Assembly: GCA_003024785.1 (NCBI GenBank)
Contig: PUQB01000022.1
Location: forward strand, 256,001-320,000
From: Selaginella tamariscina
Taxonomy: Eukaryota > Streptophyta > Lycopodiopsida > Selaginellales > Selaginellaceae
Direction of reading: 5' to 3'
Length of the DNA stretch: 64,000 bases
Made by a program: the position numbers and the translations under genes
Notes under the pieces: model-generated
What the model was told of the DNA's origin: nothing
Databases searched by the model: none
Seen by the model: the letters and a program-made list of their open reading frames with translations, nothing else
Shown: positions 10,872 to 22,006 of the stretch, in pieces
How the letters are laid out: each line of letters starts with the position of its first letter
Numbering within the stretch: position 1 is the stretch's first letter

Positions 10872-11248
10872 GGGCTGGGTCGCACTGACCTTAAAACCCT
10901 TAGTGCACCCTTAAGAATACATAAAATAATTGTATTTTAAGGGTTTTTGCGTTGCACCTCTAACTTGTGATGTCACTATAAAAAATGCACTTTTTCCCCA
11001 TAACTTAAGGGTAGAAAACAGGTCCTTTAACCATCTTTAAGAAAAAACATCATTTATTGTTAGTGGGACAGTGTCACTCTTAAGATGAATATTTTATATG
11101 TTTTAATTGTTTTTATGTGACATTAAAAACCCTTAAAAAATTTAACTATCATTACATTTTAAAGATGAATAGGATAGTAATACTACATAAAAATTTATGT
11201 AATAACCTTGAGTGCTTAAGGGATTTAAGGGTCAGTGCGACCCAGCCC
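10872..11248. mobile_element. MITE-like element, 377 bp, TIR GGGCTGGGTCGCACTGACC
   Basis: The left end GGGCTGGGTCGCACTGACC (10872-10890) is the exact reverse complement of the right end at 11230-11248. Weaker matching continues inward (TTAAAACCCTTA against CTTAAATCCCTTA). AAT flanks both sides, consistent with a 3-bp target duplication. The inside has no coding potential and repeats the sub-terminal motif CTTAAGGG/TTTAAGGG on both strands. Size, ends and a 3-bp duplication fit a PIF/Harbinger-type MITE, but the superfamily is inferred. Confidence 0.85.
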
Positions 11249-11320
11249 AATGTCAAGTTGATTTTTGTTTTATTGTAGCTGCCAAGATGCTATTAGTGCC
11301 AATAAATAAGAGTTGACTAA

Positions 11321-11643
11321 TTTGCAGAATATAGCCCCCTCTATTTCAATACTATTTAGGAGGGATTTCAGATGTTTATATGTTATGACATAAAAGAAAA
11401 TCTAATAACACATTAAATTTTTTTATGTCGGCTACAAATTGAACATTACACCACACGATTGTCTAAATACACCCATACACACCCAAATATACATTACTAA
11501 CACATGGAATACACCCCAATTAAGCATCACACATCAAAAAAAACTTAAGAATGTACTCAAGAAACCCTTGGGAATTAAGGTAAATAATTAATTTTTCTTT
11601 AGTTTTTTTATACACGTCCTAACAGGGGGCCATGTTCTGCAAG
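11321..11643. mobile_element. Second MITE-like element, about 320 bp
   Basis: The left end TTGCAGAATATAGCCCCCT at 11322 and the right end at about 11622-11642 are inverted repeats matching about 17 of 20 bases (consensus TGCAGAAYATRGCCCCCTST). The interior is AT-rich and non-coding. I cannot find a convincing target duplication, so the edges are approximate. Confidence 0.55.
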
Positions 11644-11674
11644 TGTCCCTAAGAGTCTATTAATTAATTAGTTT

Positions 11675-11835
11675 TGTAAGAGCTCGGAATATAGAAATGT
11701 GTATATCCATTAGTTCAGAAACCCTAACTTATATACAAGAGCGAGTGGTCCAGATTGAATCCAATCCGACGGCTATCAAAATCCACTACGCTAATAATAG
11801 TATGTGCACATGCAGCCGTACACGTGGATCTTACA
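11675..11835 (-). repeat. E3 3' LTR
   Basis: In sense orientation it starts TGTAAGATCCACG at 11835, right after a GAGAGGAGGGGATGA purine tract (11836-11850), and ends GAGCTCTTACA at 11675. A TATATAAG promoter-like box lies near 11730. The 3' edge rests only on the TG...CA rule because the second LTR is not available. Confidence 0.6.
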
Positions 11836-11867
11836 TCATCCCCTCCTCTCGGAAGGGTGTAAGTTGG

Positions 11868-13199
11868 TTAGGGTTCTCTTGTAGACGGGCCCGGATCTGG
11901 AGGAACATCAGGAGGAGGCACTGGTGGATCTGTAGGCGGCACAACTTGTTCCCGTTGCACAAAATGCTTCAACCGTTGCACATGTACAATCTCCGGAGGA
12001 TCGGGTTGAATGTCGTGCCGAACCTCATAAACCTGTGGCCCTACTTGCCGTAACACTCGATACGGTCCTTTCCATTGAGGAAGGAGACTCTTAGCTAAAC
12101 CACGTACCGTAAGCTTGGGAAAACGAACCAACACCAGTTCATCAACCTTGTACTCCAGGAGGACGATGATGCGAGTTGTACGTTGTTGTTGTCCTACTTG
12201 TACGCGGCCCAAGTGTTCTGCTGACTCCGCACGAACCAATGGAAGAATGCTCGTCAGATACCGATCCCACGACCTAGCATCAGCAGCTCGCGGTAACCGA
12301 GAAGGCAAACCCAACTCCGTTGGCAACACCGGGTCATGACCATACAAAGCTTATATGGGAAGTACCAATGGAACTTTGAACTCCAGTGACATAAGCATAT
12401 CGGAGAGACGGCAGATAACCATCCCAATCTGAATGTTGAAAGTTCACATACTTTGCGATCATCCCCTTGAAGGTTCTAACAGCCGTTCCACTAAACCATC
12501 TGTCTGAGGATGATAAGCACTTGTGAAAGTGTGGCGTATCCCTAATCGAGATCAAAACATGAAATGCCTCAGCCATAAATGCGGACCATTATCCGAGAGA
12601 ATTCGCTCCGGACAAGAATGCTGAAACACGACCCGATTCAGGAGAAACTGACCAACAGCAGAAGCAGTCGCACTAGCAAGAGCACCAACTTCTACCCAAC
12701 GAGTTAGGTAATCAGAAGCAATAATAACGTACTCGTTACCAGCAGTTGACCGCGGAAAAGGTCCCATCAAATCAAATGCCACCAATTCAAACGGACGAGA
12801 AACTGCAATTGACTCCAACCGTCCTTCCGAAGCACATGGGGGAGTATTGCGAGCTTGGCACCACACACAGCTACGCACATACCGAATCACATCTCCTCGC
12901 AACTCCGGCCAATAGAAAGATCTGCGCAGCTTCTCCATCACCCGACGATGTCCCATGTGCCCCAAGAATAGGAGAGTCATGGTAAGCATGGAGGAAGCGT
13001 GGAATGAAGATTGAAGGCACCACCAACCGCAAAGGATCATCTGGATCAGTCCCCACAAAATAAAGAAGGTCATCCTGAAGGCGATACTGTGAATGTAAAT
13101 GCCTGAAAGGCAAGTCATCAGCAAGTGATGCAGGATTCTCAAACCCATCACGAAGCCTTCGAATCCACGGCTCAACCTTTTGAGCTTCCCGAACCTCAT
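11868..13199 (-). pseudogene. E3 integrase with GPY-like C-terminus (broken)
   Basis: Read from 13199 down, the zinc-binding part is LGHMGHRRVMEKLRRSFYWP followed by CVWCQ. The catalytic core has Asp in LVAFDLMGPFPRS, Asp in ERILSDNGPH, and Glu in an AYHPQTDGLVERLL-type segment near 12490-12520 in another frame. The C-terminal frame (12347-11868) contains YKVDELVLVRFPKLT, LPQWKGPYRVLRQVGPQVYE (the GPY/F module) and IVHVQRLKHF, then a proline-rich end. There is no chromodomain. It is broken near 12560, 12480 and 12340. Confidence 0.85.
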
Positions 13200-13845
13200 C
13201 CAAAGACGGCAAATCTAACTCTGCATTCTGCGGACACTGAACGTCAAGCACAGCAACTGCTGATGGTACGGAATCTTCATCCAAAAAGTCCACTGAAGCT
13301 GGAACAACTGGTTCCTCTGGGGCAACAGAAGAGAGAGAAGGTGGAAGAGGAGCCCGAGAAAGAGCATCAGCATCAGCCATGGAACTCCCTGGACGATGAA
13401 CAACTTCAAAGTCGTAAATTTGAAGTTTCAAGGCCCACCGAGCAGTACGCCCAATCAAATTCTTCGCTTCAACAACGAAGTGACTGCTGCATGATCACCT
13501 TCCAACAACGTCCGCGAACCATGCAAGTAGGCATGGAGCTTCTCAAAACCCCAAACTGCTGCTAGACACTCCTTTTCAGTCGTGGAGTAATTCACCTCTG
13601 CTGGCTGCAATGTACGGCTGATGTACAATGGGATGTCGTTGGCCAGGAACACTCGTACTCTCCTGCATCAATACACCCCCGAGGCCGATGTCAGAAGCAT
13701 CTACACGCAAGATGAAAGGACGAGTGTAATCCGGGTACGCCAAAACTGGAGGAGTCGTCAACAACTCTTTGAGATCTGCAAATGCCTGCTTGCAATCCTT
13801 AGACCAAACAAAAGAAGTCATTGACGATTTCAACAACGCGCGCAA
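12871..13845 (-). pseudogene. E3 RNase H (broken)
   Basis: Three frames carry the domain. FADLKELLTTPPVLAYPDYT and FILRVDASDIGLGGVLMQES lie in 13845-13576 (catalytic Asp in VDASD). Then come NYSTTEKECLAAVWGFEKLH and LEGDHAA (13652-13455), and finally ARWALKLQIYDFEVVHRPG with ADADALSRAPLPP (from 13458). The long tail to 12871 is the linker before the integrase zinc finger. It directly follows RT, as in all gypsy elements. Confidence 0.85.
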
Positions 13846-14743
13846 CGGTGCAGTACGATCTGAAAGATGATCACAAAACGACCCAGATATTGTACCTTGC
13901 CAAGAAAGCGTTGCACATCATTCACACACTTCGGCGTAGGGAACTTCAAAACTGCAACTAGTTTGTCAGGATCGACTTGCAAACCTTCACGTGAAATGCG
14001 ATAACCCAGATAAGTGGTGTCCTTTGATCCAAACACACTTAGATGGCTTCAACTTCAAACCAACTTCCCGCAGCGATCCAAAACCTTACGTACATCACCG
14101 ACATGCTCCCCACGTTCCATCCGAATGGATCAAAACATCATCGATGAAATCGCAGTCACCTCCGGCATGTCGCAAAGAACCTCGTCCATCATACGCTGGA
14201 AAGTTGCTGGAGCATTGCTCAAACCGAAAGGCATCACCAGGAACTCGTACAGGCCAAATGGTGTCGAAAAGCAGTCTTGGGAATGTCCATGTCAGCCATC
14301 GGAACTTGCCAATATCCAGATGCGAGATCTAACTTGGTGAACCAACGGCTCCGCCCCAGTCGATCCAAAAGGTCTGCAGTATGAGGAAGTGGGTACACAT
14401 CTGAGACGGTTACCTCATTTAACGGGCGATAGTCAATGCAGAATCGAACGCTCCCATCAGGCTTCGTCACAAGGTGAGGTTCGCACGCCCAGGACTTCCG
14501 GATAACACCCTTCTCCAACATCTCTTTGACATTCGCTCGTAAGATCTTGAGCTCCTTTGGTGATCGACGCCGAACAGGTACCTTGATTGGCCTAGCTTCT
14601 CCAGTTGGAATAGGGTGGCGTGTCGCAATCTTGGCCCCAGATGACAAGTCGAAGTTGAAAAGATCAGCATACTCCTTCTTGAGTTGATCAACAACTACAG
14701 CACGACGATCATCTGATGGATCCAAAAAGAAAAGGAAGAGCAT
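13830..14743 (-). pseudogene. E3 reverse transcriptase (broken)
   Basis: Starts with an ATRHPIPTGEARPIKVPVRR segment, then [40 protein letters not shown] and, after a frame change near 14270, the [14 protein letters not shown] block and the catalytic FIDDVL motif encoded by 14131-14148. The end is TTYLGYRISREGLQVDPDKL and VQRFLGKVQYLGRF (14036-13830). It is closely similar in style to the RT of E1. Confidence 0.87.
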
Positions 14744-15030
14744 GAAGGGAAAATGGTTGGAAATAAGGGTGAGACAAAAGTGATGGAAGCAGAGGTGGAA
14801 GCAGATGGACGAAGTGGAATAGAAGTAAGAGGAATGGAAGAGTCAAACAAGGGGGAGACTTTTCAAAGTCACACTTGGCATGATTGCGAGTTAACCAATC
14901 CATACCAAGAATAAGGTGAAAAGCTTGACTCGGCACCACCCGCAAAGATTGAAGCTCGAGCTCACATCATCCACACGAACAACAATGTCCACTTCATCCC
15001 GCGAACAAGCATGAGTATGTCCGTTGCCGT
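14709..15030 (-). pseudogene. E3 protease, C-terminal part
   Basis: The minus frame 14945-14709 reads MRVVPSQAFHLILGMDWLTR and NHAKCDF, the region after the protease active site, as in E1 (FDIILGCDWL) and E2 (HDIILGVNWL). The active-site half falls at or beyond the N gap. Confidence 0.75.
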
Positions 15031-15047
15031 ACAGAATGAAGACTGGT

Positions 15048-15069
15048 NNNNNNNNNNNNNNNNNNNNNN
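15048..15069. other. Assembly gap (22 N)
   Basis: A run of 22 N. Sequence changes completely across it: an E3 protease on the left, and on the right a CCGGATTAATCCGCCGC motif followed by AT-rich DNA. Confidence 1.
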
Positions 15070-15720
15070 AAGAGGCGAAAAAAAATGGCCGGATTAATCC
15101 GCCGCCCCGGCTAACCGAGAATATTAAGTTAAAGTATATTTAAACGGGATAAATCCCTAACAGAATATATTGTAATCCTAATGCATTCCTAAATCCCTAA
15201 ATTCTAAAATTTAAGAGAGAATGTAAGAGAGTGAATCTTTATAAATATATCTAAATTTGTTTATAATACTTACTTGTAAACAGCACTGAAGGCGCCGTGC
15301 TTTCCTATAAACAATAGCGCACCCAATTTAATGTCGCTCCTGAGCTGATCACTAAGAAGAAAAAAGAAAATCTGAAGAGTGAAAATGAAGAAACCCTTGC
15401 CGGAGAAAGAACCAGATCTGAATTTGAGTGGGAAATTAAATTATTTTCAAATTTACATGTCAGATAATACTTATGTCAGAAATTCGAAATTTTTGAAATA
15501 ACAAAAAGAAAATTTAAGATGAGTTGAAACAAATAACCGAGTCTGACATATATACTCTCCAATTCCAATGAGTGTTTTAAAATTGCATTTAATGTTATTC
15601 AAGTGCTTCAAGCTGTTTAATATTACGAAATTTTTGTAATTATTCTACATTCTTAATATTCAAGTATATATTATTAAGTTTATATTATATATATATATAC
15701 ACTAATACAATAAATAAATT
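15070..15720. other. AT-rich DNA, one palindrome relative at the start
   Basis: GCCGGATTAATCCGCCGCC (about 15091-15109) matches the palindrome family of 18318-19375. The rest is AT-rich with no convincing gene. Confidence 0.6.
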
Positions 15721-15730
15721 GATATATTAT

Positions 15731-16456
15731 TATGTATCATTTAAAATATATTCATAGTCTGTTTATTATTATTATTTTCTTAATTACTCGAGTAATTAAT
15801 TTACATTTCCTACTATTAATGGGATATTCTTTATTATTTTCTTAATATTGAAAGAATATTCAATATTAAACCTGATTATCATAATTAAATTAGTCTTATT
15901 CTTAATTATCTCAGTAATTATTCTACATTTGTATATATTAATGGGATTTTCTCAATTAATTTGTTATTATTTCAAGAATATTCCTATGTTAAACCTTATT
16001 ATCAATATTAAATTAATATATATTATTAAAACTATATAGATATATATTAGATAAAATGATGTATTATTATGTATAATTTAAAATATGTTCATAGTGTGTA
16101 TATTAATTTCATTTCTTAATTACTTGAGTAATTAATCTTCTTTATATTAATGATATTCTTTATTATTTTCTTATTATTCCAAGAATATTTCAATATTAAA
16201 CATGATTATCATAATTAATTTAGTTAATTATTTCAAGTACTTGATCTACATTTGTATATATTAATGGGATTTTCTCAATTAATTTCTTATTATTTCAAGA
16301 ATATTCTAATGTTAAACCTTATTATCAATATTAAATTAATATATATTATTAAAACTATATATGGCTATATATTAGATAAAATCATATATTATTATGTATA
16401 ATTTAAAATATGTTCATAGTGTGTATATTAATATTATTTTCTTAATTATTCGATGT
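15731..16456. repeat. Tandem repeat, period about 325-337 bp
   Basis: The block starting TATGTATCATTTAAAATATA at 15731 recurs at 16068 and 16393. Each unit also carries ATTAATGGGATTTTCTCAAT and GTTAAACCTTATTATCAATA segments. There are about two full copies plus a short third. It is very AT-rich and non-coding, and resembles a young satellite-like duplication. Confidence 0.8.
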
Positions 16457-16654
16457 TTGTTTTGCACATATTATATATAAACACAATCATAAATTTATAT
16501 ATACACGTGCACACGCATTAGAAGCACTTACAAAGACACATATGCACACACATGCACATTGCCTAAACCAAACTTGAGAAATTATATGTTGCTTCTTTAT
16601 TGAAAAACATCATGTTCAACGCATGTATGATCTATATGTACTCAATCTGTGTGT

Positions 16655-17345
16655 ATGTAACACATTGAATTTACACATGTAATATATATGTATGTTTGTG
16701 TGTATACACGTGTGTATGTATATATGTGTACTAATATATGCAATGTGTACATTTTCATTTGTTAACACTCTATCTCTTTCTCATACATACATAGTGTCAC
16801 CATGCATAATCCCTTCTCTCATACATACACACCATCATGATCATGATCCATAATCTTGCCTCTTCTCTATCATACATCACCATGCATGATCATGATCCAT
16901 AATATGTAGCCTGTCTCTTCTCTCATACATACACACCATGCATGATCCATAATATGTACTGATGTTACAATATTATGTAATATGTATAATGTATATTTGT
17001 GTATAACACTCACTCCTCTCGTACATAAACACCATGCATGATCCATCCTAACCCTAAACCCTAAACCCTATGTAACACATTGAATTTACACATGTAATAT
17101 GTATGTATGTTTGTGTGTATACACGTGTGTATGTATATGTGTGTACTAATATATGCAATGACATTGTGTATGAATTTAATTTATTAACACTCTTTCTCTT
17201 CTCTCATACATACACACCATGCATGATCCATGTAAATATGTACTGTCTCTCTTCTCTCAAACATACACACCATGTATGATCCATAATATGTATTATCACT
17301 CTTCTCTCATACATACACACCATACATGATCCTGTACTCTGTCTC
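16655..17345. repeat. 414-bp duplicated block and 'catgcatgatcc' repeats
   Basis: TATGTAACACATTGAATTTA at 16655 recurs at 17069, with a further 80 or so similar bases. Between and after the copies, units of the form CTCTCATACATACACACCAT followed by GCATGATCCATAATATGTA recur at least six times (about 16785-17340). No coding potential. Confidence 0.75.
17047..17070. repeat. Interstitial plant-type telomeric block
   Basis: About three units of CCCTAAA, on this strand as CCTAACCCTAAACCCTAAAC. It abuts the second copy of the 414-bp duplication. Too short to be a chromosome end. Confidence 0.85.
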
Positions 17346-17810
17346 TCTAATATTAATATGTACTAATATGTATGTATGTCTATGTGTATAATACTATGTG
17401 TGTATATATGTATTGCTACACGTGAAACTTTAACACTCTCATGGACACACACGTGTTAAACCCTTGCATAATATTTATTCTTGGGGTGTATGTGATACAC
17501 CCACGCACACGCACATGCTGATAATATAATGAAAGAATATTCGTTTAGGGCGAATCTATAGTTTATTCTTTTTAGGGTTTAAGTATATTCTTAAAAGGAA
17601 TATTTAATTAGGGTTAATATATATTCTATTCCTTTTAGGGTTTAAGTATATTCCTAGGGTTTGTAAGGCGGCGGCGGCGAAATCTCCTTCTCTGTCTCAC
17701 ACAGGTGAGATCTCTCTTTCTCTCTCTCACATGCACACTCCTCTGAGTTTATTTATTTATTTTTATTTACATATATATTTATATGTGTGTGTATCTTAAT
17801 AATATAATTT

Positions 17811-17858
17811 AGATCTCTATCTCTCGCACACACACGCACACTCGTATACATATACACA

Positions 17859-17952
<94 letters not shown>

Positions 17953-18033
17953 CTTCTCTCTCTCTCTTCTCTATAGATCTCTATCTCTCGCACACACACG
18001 CACACTCGTATACATATATATATATATTTGTGT

Positions 18034-18102
<69 letters not shown>

Positions 18103-18320
18103 TCTATTTATTTATCTATATATATGTGTGTGTGTATCTGTATAATTTTATTTATTTATCTATCTCTCGCACACACACGCGTATATACATATACATATAC
18201 ATATATATGTGTGTGTGTGTATCTGTATAATTTTATCTGATTTGACTATCTCTAGCACACACACACACTCTCTTACACACACATATACATATATATATAT
18301 CTGTGTGTGTGTGTGTGTAG
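17811..18320. repeat. TA and CA microsatellite cluster
   Basis: A (TA)n run fills about 17862-17949. A (CA)n run fills about 18032-18077, followed by (TA)n to about 18102. The block ATCTCTATCTCTCGCACACA occurs at 17812 and 17978, and a related version at about 18159, so this is a small tandem duplication carrying microsatellites. Frames read through it are simple-sequence artefacts. Confidence 0.9.
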
Positions 18321-19375
18321 CGGCGGATTAATCCCGCCGTTATATGGTGAGACGTGTGTAGCGGCGAGATTAATCCCGCCGCTATATAATTAGCCACTCG
18401 GTGGCAGGATTAATCCCGCCGCTCATTCATTACCCTCATGAGCGGCGGGATTAATCCCGCCGCCATTTCAGGCCCGAGTGAAGGGCCTGGGCGGCGAGAT
18501 TAATCCCTCCGCCTACGCACGCCCTGTGCGGAATCGGGCGGGATTTATCCCGCCGCCATTGGCCTGCCTGAAGGGCCTAGGCGGTGGGATTAATCCCACC
18601 AGATTCCGCACAGGGCATTGGCGTCCGACGAGATTAATCCCGCCGCGTACGCATGCCCTGTGCAGAATCGAGCGGGATTTATCCCGCCGCCAAAGGCTTG
18701 CCTGAAGGGCCTAGGCAACGAGATTAATCCCGTCGGATTCCGCATAGGGCATTGGCGTCCGGCGGGATTAATCCCACCAACTAAGGCCCAAGTGAAGGGC
18801 CTAGGCGGCGGGATTAATCCCGCCGCGTACGCATGCCCTGCGCGGAATTGGGCGAGATTTATCTCGCCGCCAAAGGCCTGCTTGAAGGGCCTAGGTGGCA
18901 GGATTAATCCCACCCGATTATGCGTAGGGCATTGGCGTTCGGCGGGATTAATCCCGCCGCATAGGGACTGAGTGAAGGGCTTGGGCGGTGGGATTAATCC
19001 TGCCGAGCCTTCAATGCCTGTTGGAGGGATGAATCCGCAACCCTTCCTTTTTTACTCCTTTGGTGAGTCAGACCAACCCCAAACGTTTATGTCTGAAACG
19101 TATAAGGTTTACAACATACCAATGGAGAGGACTGGGAAGGGTGGCGAGATTCATTTCACCATCCCTTACATGGTGGGCGAGATTAATCTTGCCGCCTTTC
19201 TGGAGTCACTGAAGGGGTGTGCTAAATAAATCCTGCCAAGTTCTCTCTGAGACCGAGAAGGGTGGCAGGGTTAATCCCGCACTCCCGTTCAGGGCCTCCA
19301 GAAAGGTGGCGAGATTAATCCCGCCCACTCTTTCAGGAGGCATTGAAGGGGTGGCGAGATTAATCCCGCTGCACC
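18318..19375. repeat. Array of GGCGGGATTAATCCCGCC palindromes
   Basis: About 20 copies of a palindrome centred on ATTAAT. The consensus GGCGGGATTAATCCCGCC equals its own reverse complement. From about 18580 to 18995 copies are spaced about 45 bp apart. A variant with ATTTAT in the centre alternates with the standard form. The spacers also recur: GCCCTGTGCGGAATCGGGCG, GAAGGGCCTAGG, GGGCATTGGCGTCC and CGTACGCATGCCCTG. Arm changes are often compensated (GGTGGGATTAATCCCACC, GGCGAGATTTATCTCGCC). Copies decay toward 19375. GC content is high between AT-rich flanks. The function is unknown. Confidence 0.9.
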
Positions 19376-19475
19376 TTCCATATGAATATATATATGTATT
19401 AGTATATATAAGTTTGCATATCTCTTATTTTTACATCTTATTTATATTCGATCAAATAGCCAGTAAACTATGTAA

Positions 19476-19561
19476 AACTGTCTAAAGCTCACATTTGTGG
19501 TGGTTCTAAAAACAAATATATCTTTCTTTTGCACTAGCACAAAGGTGAGCTTTGGACAGTT
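19476..19561. repeat. Inverted repeat (hairpin) downstream of the palindrome array
   Basis: AACTGTCTAAAGCTCACATT at 19476 is matched in reverse complement by a segment ending at 19561 (read back: AACTGTCCAAAGCTCACCTT). Arms are about 24 bp with two mismatches and the loop is about 37 bases. It could be a hairpin or the edge of a small element. Confidence 0.7.
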
Positions 19562-21104
19562 AATTCCGTCCACTTCTCTCTGTGTATTATTTTTGTGTAT
19601 TCGGGTTTATACAAGTGTGTGTGCGTTTTATATGATTTGTATTCATAATGTATTATTTTGCAGAAGGACAATTTAATTAAACAAGGAGATTAAGTCATTA
19701 GTATGGAGTCGTCGTCAATTCAGGGTAAGAATTAAAATAAAATTTGTTATACTCGGATATGTGCTTGAAGAATTAATCATTTTTGTATTCAGATGTGGAA
19801 TTGAGGTGGCATTGAAGACGAGAGCAGGAGAAGAAATGGGCAAGGGATTTGAAATCAACTTGGCCATATTTCAAACTAAATGGGAAGCGCATTGGAACAA
19901 CCATGGTTGCTGTCAAACTAACCTCTATCACATCGCATGGACAAGCAAAACAATGGAAAGTGGTGTGCTAGTCAAGCATCCGAAAGCATGCTGCAAACCC
20001 AGATTGAGCGATGCTCGAAAACTATGCCTTGTTCCATCCAATGTCACGTTCTCGGTCCAAAGGTCACCAGTTACAACATTAATTTCGGGTGGTTTTGTCG
20101 ACTTGTGAATAATGACGTTCACGTGTTCATTAATGATGTTGACCGTGGAGTTCTTCTTCAACTCAACGAAAGCCCATCTATGGAGGAGATCCAACTGGAT
20201 GTTTATTTCGAAGATCTTCAGACTCATCGAGTAGGTGTATTCTCAGCAGAGATTGCTTCACAATACAAAAATCCACAAGTGGAGCAATCGTCCCTCTTCA
20301 CATTGAAGAAGAACACAGCGACACCATTAAGGAGATTGAGAGGGTGGCTTGGTCTCAGGTTCTTTATAGATCACGTTCAATTTGCTTAGCAAATTTCGGG
20401 AGCTGAAAGAATGTGCCGAGAACATTAGAACAACATCAATCGGGGATCACACATGTTGATTCGGATCATAGAAGAAAATCATTAGTCGTTTTGTCAGCTG
20501 CACCTGTGGCGTCCCATGCTGCAATAAGCCATAAGGAAATGATGTTAGATGATAGGATTTACGAGTGTAGGGTTAAGTATTGCAGCGTCAACCCAAACTT
20601 TAATTACATGCCACTCAATCAGGAACGTGTAGCTGAGCTCATGGAGAAGATGAAGGATGACAATTCTTACACCGTTCCACATAATGCTGTTTTGTGTGCA
20701 TACTACGAGAGAAATAAAGGCGCTGACAAAGTGTGGATCACAACACCGGAACAAATGAGGAAGGTTCAGACGGAGAATAGAAAATCAATCAAGTACTACA
20801 TCATTAGTGGCCAGCACATAATAATGGCAGCCCAACGACTTCTCGATGAACACAACAAAGGAACGATGGCAACAAAACTTTTCGAGCATACCCGTGAGAA
20901 GCTGACGGAAAAGATCGGCGTTTTTAGCAAAGCCGAATCTCACAATGAGCAGTACCATAAGTTATCAGCGGAATGGGACACTGCAGATACCAACCACTAC
21001 AATAGCAAAATATGGGAGAAGTTCAAACACACGCAAGCCGTGTGGGAATCTTTCAGCGACCACAAAGAGCTACTGCAGGGAATACACAATCTGCGGACTA
21101 TCGG

Positions 21105-21166
21105 GTAAGCAAATTGTTTGGGGGGATTTATCTTGCCGGTATATTAATTTGTCTTTTTTCTCAGAG
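21105..21166 (+). other. Intron in methyltransferase gene
   Basis: Donor GG|GTAAGC, acceptor TTTTTTCTCAGAG|AGTT. Splicing at the second AG joins ...TIG to VEEIVAVDFAQ without a stop; the first AG would put TAG in frame five codons later. Confidence 0.7.
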
Positions 21167-22006
21167 AGTTGAAGAAATTGTAGCAGTTGATTTTGCCCAG
21201 GTGGGCGGGAAGGAAACATCCTTTTTGATGATGTTGATTTCTTGTCCCGAGGATAGGATCTTTGCGAAATGGTTGGGGATTATGGAATCCTTTGCAAAAG
21301 GAACACTGAAGAAGAAGCAGACAAGTGAAGTGGAGCCCTCAGAGAAGTCTGCAAAGAAACTCAATAAGACGCCGAAGGCTAAGTCTGTTCAATCTATAAA
21401 GGATGTAGACAACGATTTCAAGCTCACATGGTTGAAGCCTTTAAATGGAACAACGATGGAGGAGATGGAAGTCTTGGCTGATTTGGTGATTGATGGCAAA
21501 TTACAGATTAACAACAGCAGCCCCACCTCTCCTTTTCATCTCAAGGCAATGGAGTTGAAGACGGTCAGGCACTTCAAGGAGTGGTTGGGAATACACTGCC
21601 ACAAACTGGGTTGGATTTCGGCTTCAACATACGAAGAGGTCAGCAAATATTTGCATGTGACAAATGATGATATGCTTGTCGAATGGGTGAATCAATCGGA
21701 AGATCTGAGCAAGAATCTATTGCACGCCAACGCCAAAAAGGAGAACATTGTGATGACGCCTTCTCTTATGGCAGTCCTTCAGCAGGGAGAACCGAGTTGA
21801 ACCTTATAAAAGAGGATGCTACGAATCACGACAAGCCCTACAGATGTTTGTTGTTGGATTCGGAGACTTTATGGGGTACCATCACTGCTTGTAGGAAACC
21901 GTTTCAATTGTTCGTGATGGATCGGGGGTGTCAAAAAATCCTTTGACAGACAGGACACTAGAGGATTTGGTGAAGAAACTTAGTCGTGCAAGTATATACA
22001 AAGAAG

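Larger units (their letters stand above)
11675..15047 (-). mobile_element. E3: Ty3/gypsy retrotransposon, minus strand, 5' part lost at the N gap
   Basis: Minus-strand order from the gap: end of protease, RT, RNase H, integrase, purine tract, 3' LTR. Sequence style, the TGTAAG LTR start and the purine tract tie it to E1 and E2. Gag and the 5' LTR are not present before the gap, and after the gap (15070 on) the sequence is unrelated, so the element may be truncated or misjoined there. Confidence 0.85.

Noticed and set aside
17047-17070. Chromosome end (telomere)
   Set aside because: Only about three repeat units, with tens of kilobases of sequence on both sides.
17817-18240. ORFs rich in Tyr-Ile and Cys-Val or Thr-His
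   Set aside because: Simple translations of TA and CA microsatellites.
18478-19229. Long overlapping ORFs on both strands with repeated GGGINPA-like segments
   Set aside because: They arise because the palindrome array reads the same on both strands; the protein repeats mirror the DNA repeat. No start context, introns or homology.
18318-19375. CRISPR-like array (palindromic repeats with regular spacing)
   Set aside because: The intervening sequences are themselves repeated rather than unique, the copies are imperfect, there are no cas genes, and the surroundings are a plant nuclear genome.
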